A DNA stretch of 64,000 bases from Microstegium vimineum (taxonomy: Eukaryota; Streptophyta; Magnoliopsida; Poales; Poaceae), in NCBI GenBank assembly GCA_022036555.1, contig CM039128.1:25304719-25368718 (forward strand), in the 5' to 3' direction. Within the stretch, counting starts at the first letter, position 1, and every line of letters starts with the position of its first letter. The notes beneath the pieces are model-generated. The model worked only from the letters and a program-made list of their open reading frames with translations, searched no databases and was not told the DNA's origin. A program made the position numbers and the translations under genes. Of the stretch, positions 53,118 to 62,557 are shown piece after piece.

Positions 53118-54816
53118 TTAGGTATTTCTTATGTCTATTGGATAATTCTTCAAGCGCGCAGAATATACCTATGTAGCACTTCACCCGGAGTATTCCAAGG
53201 TATCGTAATTTATATTTAGCCCATGGGAAAGCGATAGCTAGGAATTTTTAATAAAGAGGAAATCTTTATAGTCACCCCAACTTAGCTATCAACTAGTGAT
53301 AGGGGGTAAATAATTTATATATAGGAAGGTGATGATGCAAAAGTCAAGCAAGATAAATAAAAGATAACTAGTAAGTATAGCTAGGTGGGAGGACAACAAG
53401 TTAGTATAGGACTCCTAAGATCCAGACTTTACTCCTATTACTTAACTTAGACACAAACATGATATATTATAGATTCCATCCACACATCCTGAAGTACTAG
53501 GTAGCAGACAGACAATAGGAGACAAAACCCCTATCCGAAGTGGCCACTATTTTATGGGAGCCTTACCTTTTAAGATGGTGCCTACAACACATGGCGGGGG
53601 ATCAAAGGCATATATAGGGATGTCACTTCCTGCTAGCATCCACTCGAACCGTGCGACACCCGATTACCAAAGGCAAGCTAGTGTATAAGCACCACGCTTA
53701 CACCCTCTCTTACTACTCTAATTGAGATCTCAAGCCAACTAGAGCACCCTATAACAGGCATTGATCGTACCCAAGTGTGGAATCATAGGATAACAATCTA
53801 CACTATAACAACTCTAGATAAGACACAACAATACTATAACAAGTATACTATTGCACAAGATAAGTAAAGTAAAGAAAGAATATATATATATAAATAAGCA
53901 AGGTCTTACTAAAAGGGAAAGTTGTACAGGAGCTATACCAGACTCCCCAAAAGACGACTCTAGAGACCCCGAGCAAGCTCAACTCGACTCTAACTCCCAC
54001 ACTAGACTACACTAACTAAGAAGAGTGGAACTCAACTAAACTTGAGCCTTGCTTTTTCTTCTTCATCATCATATGAGAGGGGGTTTGACCCTCTATTTAT
54101 AGTGGAGGTGGAGTGGGGGCTACTCCATCGCCACATCAGCGATCTGCGTGCTTCTTTATGTCATCCCTTAGATCAAACCATCATTGTAATCGACTTTGAT
54201 CAAGGGTGGAGATCATCTGATGCATGGAGGCGTGCAAGAGGGGGTAGGAACTTCAGGGAAGTCTGGAAGCCACTTAGGGGGGTCGGTCGACCCCCATTGA
54301 CATGTGGGACCTTCCAATCCTTCTAGAAGGTGTCCCGACATGTGAGGGAGTGTAATGGTGGGTGATGGGCTTCTTGGCTAGGTTGGCCGACCTGGCCCTG
54401 GCTCCTCCAGGGTACCTCCTTCGTGTGAAGCATGGTCCACATGTTAGTGACACACTCTGAAGTTGTCACATTGAATTGGTTCCTTGTGGGCCCATGGATT
54501 TATGTGCTTTGATCTTTGACCATAGAAAGAAAGCATAAAGTCAATCCAAGGGCAGATATTCACTCTGAGAGGTGTTACATGGATCTTGGAGGCATGGGAG
54601 CCACTGGTGGGCCCATAGAGGGGTCGGTCGACCCCCTAAGTTGGCCCCATAGGCTCCCATGTCCTTGTTTTGTCTTAACATGCATAGAAATGCTCAAGGG
54701 ACATGTGGAACTAGTTATTTGATAAAATATGTTCATGATATGTTATTCTTCCTTCCAAACCAAGCTTGTTGGTGGTGTTTTGATGGTATAAAACTATGTA
54801 GTTTCTAGCGTCAACA
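53118..54816 (-). repeat. LTR F (1.7-kb TGTTGAC family) with PPT before and PBS-like leader after it
   Basis: On the minus strand the LTR starts TGTTGACGCTAGAAAC and ends near ATACCTAA. It is the reverse counterpart of 10084-11795 and 60481-62185. Directly upstream (54817-54831) the minus strand reads AAGCTTGGGGGATCT, a polypurine tract. Directly downstream (about 53045-53117) it reads the same leader as 11800-11870, with a decayed PBS (TAGTGTCGTTGCTAAGGA). An LTR with both is internal to a tandem or recombined pair. Confidence 0.82.
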
Positions 54817-54950
54817 AGATCCCCCAAGCTTAACCTTTGCTAGTCCCGAGCAAATAATTAAACTCAACCTCGGTGGATCCGGAGTTGCTACTATGCTTCA
54901 CATTTCAAGAGTAATAAGTATACAACAACATACTTCTCTATTAATGAAAA
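54817..54950 (-). mobile_element. 3' internal end of the element belonging to LTR F
   Basis: These 134 bp hold the polypurine tract and the usual Athila/Tat 3' phrase TTGCTCGGGACTAGCAAAGG on the minus strand. The sequence is cut at 54951 by the Sirevirus 5' LTR. Confidence 0.7.
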
Positions 54951-55535
54951 TGCGAACACATGGTGGATAAGTACCCATGTTTGTTTAGTTTTGTGATGAG
55001 TGATTGCCCAAAACTTGAGTGTTTCTGATTGAGTGGCTTACCCTAACCCTTTGCGAAAGAAAATGTGTGCATGTCTATCGGCTTGTGGTGTGCAGGTGCT
55101 ATGCCCTGAGATAGTGGTTAATGGCGTGGAGAAGGTCGAGTAGAGGCTTGTCGTGCCGATGGACTAAGAGCGGTGAAGGGCGGAAGCGGGGCTCGGACCG
55201 AGGGACCATGGGCGCCGACGGACTAGCTTTGGTGGCTAGTGCTTCGCATTGGCGAGCACGACAATACATGGAGGTAGACCGAAGTCGACCAAGTCAAGAC
55301 GGCGGACGAGCGGGTCGAGCGGAGGCTCATGGGACTCGGAGTCCGACCGGGCGAGGACAAGGTGGCTCGAGTCGAGCGGTTTGGTGGTTTTGGCCGCAAA
55401 ACCACCAGTGGACGGTTTCCGAGTTTGGGCCAGAAAACTCGGGGTTCGGTAGTTGAGCCGCAAGCTACCGGTGGCGGGTTTCGCGGGTTTTGGCCTCAAA
55501 ACCCGGGCGGAGCTTCCAAGGAAGTGGGGGAGACA
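54951..55535 (+). repeat. Truncated 5' LTR of the Sirevirus
   Basis: It starts TGCGAACACATGGTGG and matches 62558-63140 and the reverse of about 19240-19824. The match is lost at about 55535, where inverted gag sequence begins. About 1.35 kb of the LTR is missing. Confidence 0.88.
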
Positions 55536-55560
55536 CTAGGGTTGGTTCATTTGCCCAAAG

Positions 55561-56000
55561 AAAGGTTTAGTAGGCATACAAAACATCTCCCTTCCGATAG
55601 GGGGTAGCGATCACCACCATAGGAAAAAGGTCGTCCGCTAAAGGTGTGGGGAGTAAGCCACCGCCACGAGGTCCATAGCCGTATGGCTCACGACCGGTAC
55701 CTCGTCGGGCACGTCTACCGCGTGGTCTCACCTCCTGAGGCCTAGTACCTTGAGGCATTTCCCCTCTAGGCCTAGTAGTGCTCCTCTGAACTTCTAGTTC
55801 ATGCACCCCAACAGGTGGATGGTACATGTCCCGGTTGTTCAACTCAAACTGCTGCCGATCATCTCTCTTCCTCATATAGCAAAACTCAACCAAGTGCCCA
55901 TCCCGCTTATAATACTCACATTGGTACCTCACCGCACTCTTGGTAGGCACTCTCTTGTTGGGTTGGGAGGCTTCACGTTTATGTACTAAACCCAAGTCAA
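55561..56000 (-). pseudogene. Inverted gag fragment (zinc knuckle) of the Sirevirus
   Basis: This 142-codon frame lies on the strand opposite to the rest of the element. It contains GLVHKREASQPNKRVPTKSA, a zinc-knuckle segment CEYYKRDGHLVEFC and ELNNRDMYHPPVGVHELEV, followed by an Arg/Gly/Pro-rich tail. The knuckle should be C-x2-C-x4-H-x4-C; the second Cys is Tyr. The domain order fits Sirevirus gag. Its orientation is wrong for the element, so it was inverted. See the fold-back repeat at 56043-56209. Confidence 0.85.
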
Positions 56001-56042
56001 TGTGAAGGGTTAGTTACCACAAGTCTCTTGCCATTGTCACTG

Positions 56043-56209
56043 GGAATCCACAAGCCTAGTCTCCTCCAGTCCTCCTTCCTACATTAATAAAAAGACATAG
56101 GGTATGCCTCCTTCACAGTTAACGTACTAGTGTTGCTTCGTTTGCTCACCCTATGTCTTTTTATTGATGTAGGAAGGAGGACTGGAGGAGACTTGGCTTG
56201 TGGATTCCG
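56043..56209. repeat. Fold-back inverted repeat at the gag/protease junction
   Basis: Arms of about 61 bp (56043-56104 and 56148-56209) are reverse complements with about two mismatches, around a 43-bp loop. Each arm holds the protease start, beginning ACCCTATGTCTTTTTATT and ending CTTGTGGATTCC. The right arm continues into genuine protease. The left arm continues, on the minus strand, into gag. Confidence 0.93.
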
Positions 56210-56640
56210 GATGTTCACGCCATATGACCGGAAGTGCCAAGTGGTTCTCCAGTCTTGACCCCGTGTGCCACACTGAGTACATCACATTCGGGGACAAGAG
56301 TAGAGGTAAGGTTGTGTCCCGAGGGTCCATCCGTGTCAATTCGTCTTTTGTTCTCAAGGATGCTTCTTTGGTTGCGAATTTGCATTTTAACCTTCTTTCG
56401 GTTTCGCAACTCCTTGAAGACGATTTTGACGTGAGTTTCAAGCCTAATCTTTCTCGGATTTTGGACTCTCAGGGTGATCTTGTTTGCCGGATTTTGCCCT
56501 TCAGGAAGGTTTTTCGTGCAGATTTTTATATCTCTTTGGGACCTTCTTGTTGTCTTCTTTCCGGTTCTTCTTCCGAGCTTTGGAAGTGTCATAGGAGATT
56601 GGGAGATTTCTTACAAGGCTTAGCTCAATAGGAGTTTGGG
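56164..56640 (+). pseudogene. Protease and pre-integrase of the Sirevirus
   Basis: The protease active site reads WLVDSGCSRHMTGSAKWF, so the catalytic DSG is intact. The rest of the copia protease follows (YITFGDKSRGKVVSRGSI, NLHFNLLSVSQLLEDD). The pre-integrase zinc region is degraded: only LWKCHRRLGDF remains of the usual LWHRRLGH pattern. The frame then ends at a TAG (56629), and a deletion removes the rest of the HHCC domain before the integrase core. Confidence 0.88.
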
Positions 56641-57180
56641 ACATTTGTGCCATTGGTATTGCGAATAGCTCTCATGGTTCTTCTTACGAGCTTTGGAAGT
56701 GGTATGTTGTTGTAGTCGTTGATGACTACTCGAGATACTCTTGGGTGTTCTTTTTGGAGAGTAAGGATGAGGCTTTTGTGCATGTGCGTGATCTGATTTT
56801 GATGTTGCAAAATGAGCTACCTAAGAATGGCATGAGAGCTATTCGCAGTACCAATGGTACAGAATTCAAGAATGCTCATTTTAAGACCTTTTGCTCTTCT
56901 TTGGGTTTGGATCACCAATTTTCCTCTCCCTACACTCCTCAGTAGAATGGCGTTGTTGAGCGCAAAAATCGGACCCTTGTTAAGATGGCTAGGACGATGC
57001 TCGATGAGCATAGGACTCCTAGGAGGTATTGGACCAAAGCGATAAATTTTGCTTGTTATGTTTCCAATCGCATTTTTCTCCGAGCTTTGAAGAAGAAGAC
57101 TTCTTATGAGTTGCGATTTGGGAGACCACCCAAGGTAAGTCACCTAAGGGTGTTTGGGTGCAAGTGTTTCATCCTAAGGT
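56641..57180 (+). pseudogene. Integrase core of the Sirevirus, second Asp changed
   Basis: The core shows VVVVDDYSRYSWVFFLESKD, then AIRSTNGTEFKNAHFKTFCS and, past a TAG at 56944, NGVVERKNRTLVKMARTML. The first Asp and the Glu are present. The second catalytic Asp (SDNG in relatives) is Thr (STNG). The C-terminal part (ELRFGRPPKVSHLRVFGCKC) is intact up to 57180. The gene is dead through both the stop and the catalytic change. Confidence 0.88.
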
Positions 57181-57183
57181 AAG

Positions 57184-58267
57184 TTGGAGAAATTTGAGTC
57201 ACGGTCTTCAAATGGTATTTTTCTTAGTTATGCTTTACATTCTCGTGGTTATCATGTACTTAACCTTGAGACTAACAGAGTGATGGAGACTTGTGAGGTA
57301 ACTTTCGACGAGACTATGCCCTGTGTTTCGATTGCTTTTGACCTTGCAAGTGAGGATGATTTGCACACTAGCATTTTCGTGGAGGAGGAGTAGGACGATG
57401 TTGATTGGGGTGATCCCGAGCTGACTCCACCGGCTGCCCCTGTCGACCCTGCGACGACGACGTCCGCTCACGGTCATGATCCCTCTACATCCACTTCATG
57501 GGGGCCGTTCAAGTAGCTTCCTCAGCCAGTGCCCGTTGCACCTGAGGGACCTCCAGCTGCTATCCAGGCAAGCTCCCTGCTACATCCAGCAGCAGCACCC
57601 ACCGGAGAACATCATCGGCGATATTGACCGTCGAGTCACGTGGTCTAGGTCCTATCTCTCTCACTTTGCTCATTCGGCTTTTGTCGCTTCTTTTGAGCCC
57701 CAGGATGTTGGACACGCTTTGATGGATCCTGATTGGGTCAATGCCTTGCATGAGGAGTTAGAAAACTTTGAGCGAAACCGCGTTTGGGTATTAGTGCCAC
57801 CACCTCCTAGTTGCCACCCTATAGGTACCAAATGGCTTTTCAAAAATAAACAAAGTGAGGATGGGGTGGTAGTGCATAACAAAGCTAGGTTGGTAGCGCA
57901 AGGCTTTTGTCAAAATGAGGGGATAGATTATGAGGAAACATTTGCTCTCGTAGCTGATTTAGAGGCAATTAGAATCCTTCTAGCTTTTGCGGCTTCTAAG
58001 GGTTTTAAACTTTTTCAAATGGACGTTAAAAGTGCTTTCTTAAACGGCTACATAGAGGAGGAAGTGTATGTTAGACAACCTCCTGGTTTCAAAAATACCA
58101 AGTTTCCAAACCTTGTTTTTAAACTTCATAAAGCTTTGTATGGTTTGAAACAAGCCCCTAGAGCATGGTATGATAGGTTGAAAACTTTTTTTCTTGCTAA
58201 GGGTTTTAAATGGGATCGGTCGATAAGACACTTTTTCTCCTCAAGCAAGGAAAATACACTCTTCTAG
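57184..58267 (+). pseudogene. Linker and RT (first part) of the Sirevirus
   Basis: The integrase C-terminus (GIFLSYALHSRGYHVLNLET) leads into a Pro-rich linker with a TAG at 57391. The frame at 57476-58267 holds the RT: NRVWVLVPPPPSCHPIGTKW, NKARLVAQGFCQNEGIDYEE, LFQMDVKSAFLNGYIEEEVY and LVFKLHKALYGLKQAPRAWY. Residues such as FQMDVKSAFLNG are standard for copia RT. A frameshift at about 58215 moves the YVDD region to the next frame. Confidence 0.92.
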
Positions 58268-58569
58268 TCCAAATTTACGTGGATGATATCATCTTTGGTG
58301 GTTCTTCTCATGCTCTTGTCGCCAAGTTTGCAGATATTATGAACAGGGAATTTGAGATGAGCATGATAGGAGAGTTGACTTTCTTTCTCGGGTTGCAAAT
58401 CAAGCAAACCCGGGAAGGGACGTTTGTGCATCAAGGCAAGTACACAAAGGATATTCTGAAGAAGTTTGACATGGGCGAGGTGAAGCCTCTTTCGACGCCC
58501 ATGTCGACTACGACTACCTTGGATGCGGACGAGGAAGGAGAGGCGGTGGATCAGAGGGCCGAAGCATGA
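58210..58569 (+). pseudogene. RT (second part) of the Sirevirus with intact YVDD
   Basis: The frame continues after the shift with LVQIYVDDIIFGGSSHALVA, FADIMNREFEMSMIGELTFF and LGLQIKQTREGTFVHQGKY. The catalytic YVDD is intact. The frame ends with VKPLSTPMSTTTTLD and a stop at 58567, shortly before the RT/RNase H border. Confidence 0.92.
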
Positions 58570-59216
58570 TCGGGTCGCTCCTGTACTTGACAGCGACCTG
58601 GCCGAACATACAGTTCGCCGTCTGCTTGTGTGCGCGCTTTTAGGCGTCTCCACGCACTTCGCACAAGTAGGTGGTGAAACGCATCATGAGGTACTTGCAC
58701 TTCACTCCCGAATTTGGTCTTTGGTTTTTCGCCTCCTCCTCTCTTGTGCTTTGCAGTTATTCTGATGTCGATTTCACCGGTTGTCGTCTTCATCGAAAAT
58801 CCACTTTTGGGACTTGCCAATTTCTCGGGTCTTCTCTTGTGTCTTGGTCTTCTTGTAAACAGTCTAGCGTGGCTCAGTCCACCTGCGAAGCTGAATACGT
58901 TATCGCCGCTAGCTGTTGTTCTTAGTTGCTTTGGATGATTGTGACTTTTAAGGATTTTGGTCTTGTGCTTACTAAAGTGTATCTGCTTTGCGATATCACG
59001 AGTGCCATTAGTGTGGCCAAAAATCCCGTGCTTCACTCTAAGACAAAGCACATTGATGTTCGTTTTCACTTCTTGAGAGATCACTACGAGAAGGGAGACA
59101 TTGACCTCCGGCATGTCGAGACCCACAACCAGCTTGCAGACATTCTCACAAAACCTTTGGATCAAGCTGTGTTTTCTCGCCATTGGGGCGAGTTGGGTGT
59201 TTGCTTCCCTTTTTAG
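58570..59216 (+). pseudogene. RNase H of the Sirevirus
   Basis: The segment at 58671-59216 contains RIMRYLHFTPEFGLWF, SYSDVDFTGCRLHRKSTFGT, WSSCKQSSVAQSTCEAEYVI and, after a TAG at 58923, LLCDITSAISVAKNPVLHSK with HIDVRFHFLRDHYEKGDIDL and ADILTKPLD. The usual copia D-x-D-x-A-G block and CEAEY box are recognisable, and D to A/S-type changes are few. One stop and the earlier shift inactivate it. Confidence 0.9.
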
Positions 59217-60480
59217 TTGAGGGAAGCTCTTTGTGTATCATAGTCTTTCGATTCTTATTTGTCTTTTCTTTTACTTTCTTTCTTTTGGTGTCTTTTTAGC
59301 TTTTAATTGGTGTCATTGCATTTGCATCTCATTGCATTTGTGACATAGTTCATTTTAAGCTTCATACCTATAGCCAATATAATGAAACTATGCTTTGTTT
59401 GAGTTGCTTTATGTGTCTATGGTGTTGCCTAACTTAGACTCTCTTTGATCTCTTGATATGCAATAAAGCTAAGTTAGAAAAGCTTTAAAACTTAATTTAA
59501 TTCCCCATATCACCTCTGAAATGACACTAGCATGTGTAGGCTTTTGAAGATCCTTCTTGGTTGTTTTATATATAGCTTGTAACTATGGCTCTTCATTGCT
59601 TCATTCACTTCCATTGAGCACCATGATTAAAATTGATCTAAAATGAAATAGCTCTCTGAATAGTGAATTGAAAAGATCGAGTTGGGTTTGCATTTGTGAG
59701 CACTTCACCGTGTGTTCGAGACTGCTTCCCATATGGGTTGAACTTGCGCGGTGTTGTGTATGGCCGAAATCGGTGTGTCAAGCTCTTTGGCTTCGCCCGG
59801 TTGATAAGTGGCATCACTTTGCTTACAACCACTCGCATACACTTGTAATGTGCCTAAAACTGATTTTTGGCTGCAAAACTCTGAAACTTAAAAAAATTGA
59901 TTCAGTTGGGACATTGGCTTGTTGTATGAACTTTTCTAGGGATAGTTTTACTTGCTATACATGAGATAGTTTTGAGGTTGGTCCTATCTTGTTTGCCATG
60001 TTTAGTTCTCTCTAGGAGGTGATACCCTTTCCTTGCTCACACATGTAATCTTCTCTAAATTAGCTTCTAAAGTGATCTTTAGCTCAACTAGAGTCTTTGT
60101 TGGGCACTTAGAGCTTTTTCTATTGTGACAGGATCACATCACTTAGAGCATCTTTTCATTGTCTTAGCTCTATGTATGAAGCTTTTGCACTTGTTTTGCA
60201 TTTCATGGCATTTGTGGCTGAAATCTTGAGTTTTGAGCTTTGATGAGCTGCATGTGTCAACAAGGGGGAGAGATGTGCATTTCACTCTATTTTTTAGCCA
60301 TCTACATCCAAGGGGGAGAAAACATGCATTCCATACCTTCATTGGTTAAGGGGGAGAAAATGTGCTTTTGTGAAAATCTTGCATTTTTTGCTCCTTTCAT
60401 CCTCCTTGGTATTTTGAGTATGCTTTTGCCCAGGGGGAGTTCTTGCTAAATGTGTTGAGCCTTTGCCTCTTCTGGAGTGT
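59217..60480 (+). mobile_element. 3' non-coding region of the Sirevirus, first part
   Basis: This 1.26-kb region between pol and the 3' LTR has no coding sequence that I recognise and no env-like frame. It carries purine tracts AAGGGGGAGA near 60263, 60310 and 60350 and CAGGGGGAGT near 60431. It matches 20200-20489 in reverse. It continues at 62186. Confidence 0.8.
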
Positions 60481-62185
60481 TGTTGGCACAAATTATGACC
60501 ATCGTTTACATAGCTAAAATGTTGCCACCAATCCAAGGATCAAGGATAAACAAACACATCATGAGCATATTTTATCAAATAACTAGTTCCACATGTCCAT
60601 GAGTGTTTGAATGCAGGAATGAAGAAATGAAGCAAAGGAGAGCCAGTGGGGCACACATAGGGGGTAAACCGACCACCCTATGGGCCCACTAGCTCCCTCC
60701 TCTCGGCCATGATCCAAGAGAAGCACTCAAGGGTGATTTCAAACCACTGGATCACTTTGTGTTTCCTCTCAACGACTCATAAGCAAAGCACAAGGATTCA
60801 TGGGCCCACTCCAAGGAGATAAACATAACAACCACCACAGAACTAAAAACCAATACCTATGACGAGTGGGACTAGCACCAGGGAGCAAGAGGTGGGCCAG
60901 GCACCCCCAAGGGGGTCGGCCGAACCACCATTGGGCCCACCAGGCCCCCACTTGGTCCCTGACCAGTGGGGCCACCTCCAGGAGGACATAGGAGGGCCCA
61001 CTGGCCATAGGGGGGTCGGTCGATCCACCCCTAGGTCGGTTGGCCTCCCCCCAACCGCCATACCTCTTCCCCACGTGTTGGATCACCACAATCCATGCCT
61101 TGGTCGGTTTCTAAGTCAGTTGGATCCAAGGGTGGAGGATGGAAGGCCCTGGATCGCTGACGTGGCGCCGAAGTAGCCCCTACTCCACCTCCTACTATAA
61201 ATAGAGGGTCACACCCCCTCTCTAAACATGAAGAAGAAGCCTACAAGCTTTATTCCTTAGATTGTTCTAGGAGTTAGACTAGAGTGGGAGTTAGAGTTGA
61301 GTCGAGCTGTGCTCGGGATTTCCGGAGTTGTCTTCTGGAGAGTCTGGTATAGCTCTTGTATCTTTCTTTCTTTGTAAGACTTTATCTTTATCAATATATA
61401 TCTTTCTCTTTACTTTACTTAGTATTTACTTTGAGCATTTATATACTAGATATAGTCTTTCTATATGATTTTGCTCTTTAATAGCCTTTACATCCATAGT
61501 CTATGATCCTTGTGACCTTTCCCGTATGCGATCATTGCCTGTCGTAGGGTGCTTTGATTATTTGATCGTAGTCAAAGTAGTAAGTTGTGTGTAAGCGTGG
61601 TGCTTATATATCATCTTATCCTTGGTTATCGCTTGCTGCACGGATTGTTTGTGGTAGCTAGCAAGAGGTGACAACCTTGTCTAGTCGTTGTATTCCACCA
61701 CGTGTTTATAGGCAAATTCTTAAAAGGTAAGGCCCCAGTAAGAAGAGGGCGCGGTCCGGTAGGAGTTTTGTCCTCCTACTGATCTATCCCCTCGCCTAGC
61801 ATACTTGTATTGAGGATACAAACTATAGTGTTTAGACTAGTTAATTAGCTAAGTATATTGATGTAGAGTGAAGTACATAGGAGTCCCTATACTCTTCTCG
61901 TTGTCCTCCCACCTAGCTAGTCTTTCTAGTCCATTCTAAGTATCTTTTATCGTAGCTTCTTCATTCATCAACCCCTTCCTATCACATATATCGTTTACCC
62001 CTCTATACTAGTTGGTACTAAAGTTGAGGTGCTCTCTAGGATCTCTATCCAATTATCATTTCTAGCAAGGGTTTCCTTTGAGATAATATAAATTACGATA
62101 CATTGGAATACTCCTTGGTGAAGTGCTACAGCGGTATAATCTGTGCGCTTGCAGATTTATCCAATAGTCATAAGAAATACCAACA
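60481..62185 (+). repeat. 1.7-kb gypsy solo LTR inside the Sirevirus
   Basis: The ends are TGTTGGCACAAATT...ATACCAACA. The flanking 5-mers AGTGT (60476-60480) and AGGGT (62186-62190) match at four of five positions. The uninterrupted relative at about 20185-20215 (reverse) reads GGAGGATCTAGC across the site, which confirms the insertion. CTATAAATAGAGGGTCACAC at about 61194 is its likely promoter region. It belongs to the family of 10084-11795, B and F. Confidence 0.9.
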
Positions 62186-62557
62186 AGGGTCTAGCTTGCT
62201 TTGATGTTTCAGACAGGTTTCGATTGGTCTTTTGAACCTTATTTGGTTTGATTGGTTTCTTTGAGCTTTAATCGGTACTTTGATTGGTATCTTGAGCTTT
62301 GATAGCTTTTGATTGCTATCTTTGGCTTGCTAGCGGTGTTGAGCCCATTTTTTGCCTCTTCTTGAGGGTTAGCTGTGTTTTGCTTGGTTGCGTCGAGCCG
62401 TTGCCCATGTCTTTGGGGACCAAGTTTTGAATGCGTTTTGCTTCTCTCAAGTGACCCCGTTTTAGCTTTCTTAGTTGTTGCTCATTTGGAGAGGTTTACC
62501 TTGTGGCTCAAATCTGAAATGCACTTGTGTTGACAATGCACTCATCAAGGGGGAGAT
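62186..62557 (+). mobile_element. 3' region of the Sirevirus, second part, with polypurine tract
   Basis: The sequence matches 19825-20190 in reverse. It ends with CATCAAGGGGGAGAT, the polypurine tract directly before the 3' LTR. Confidence 0.88.
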
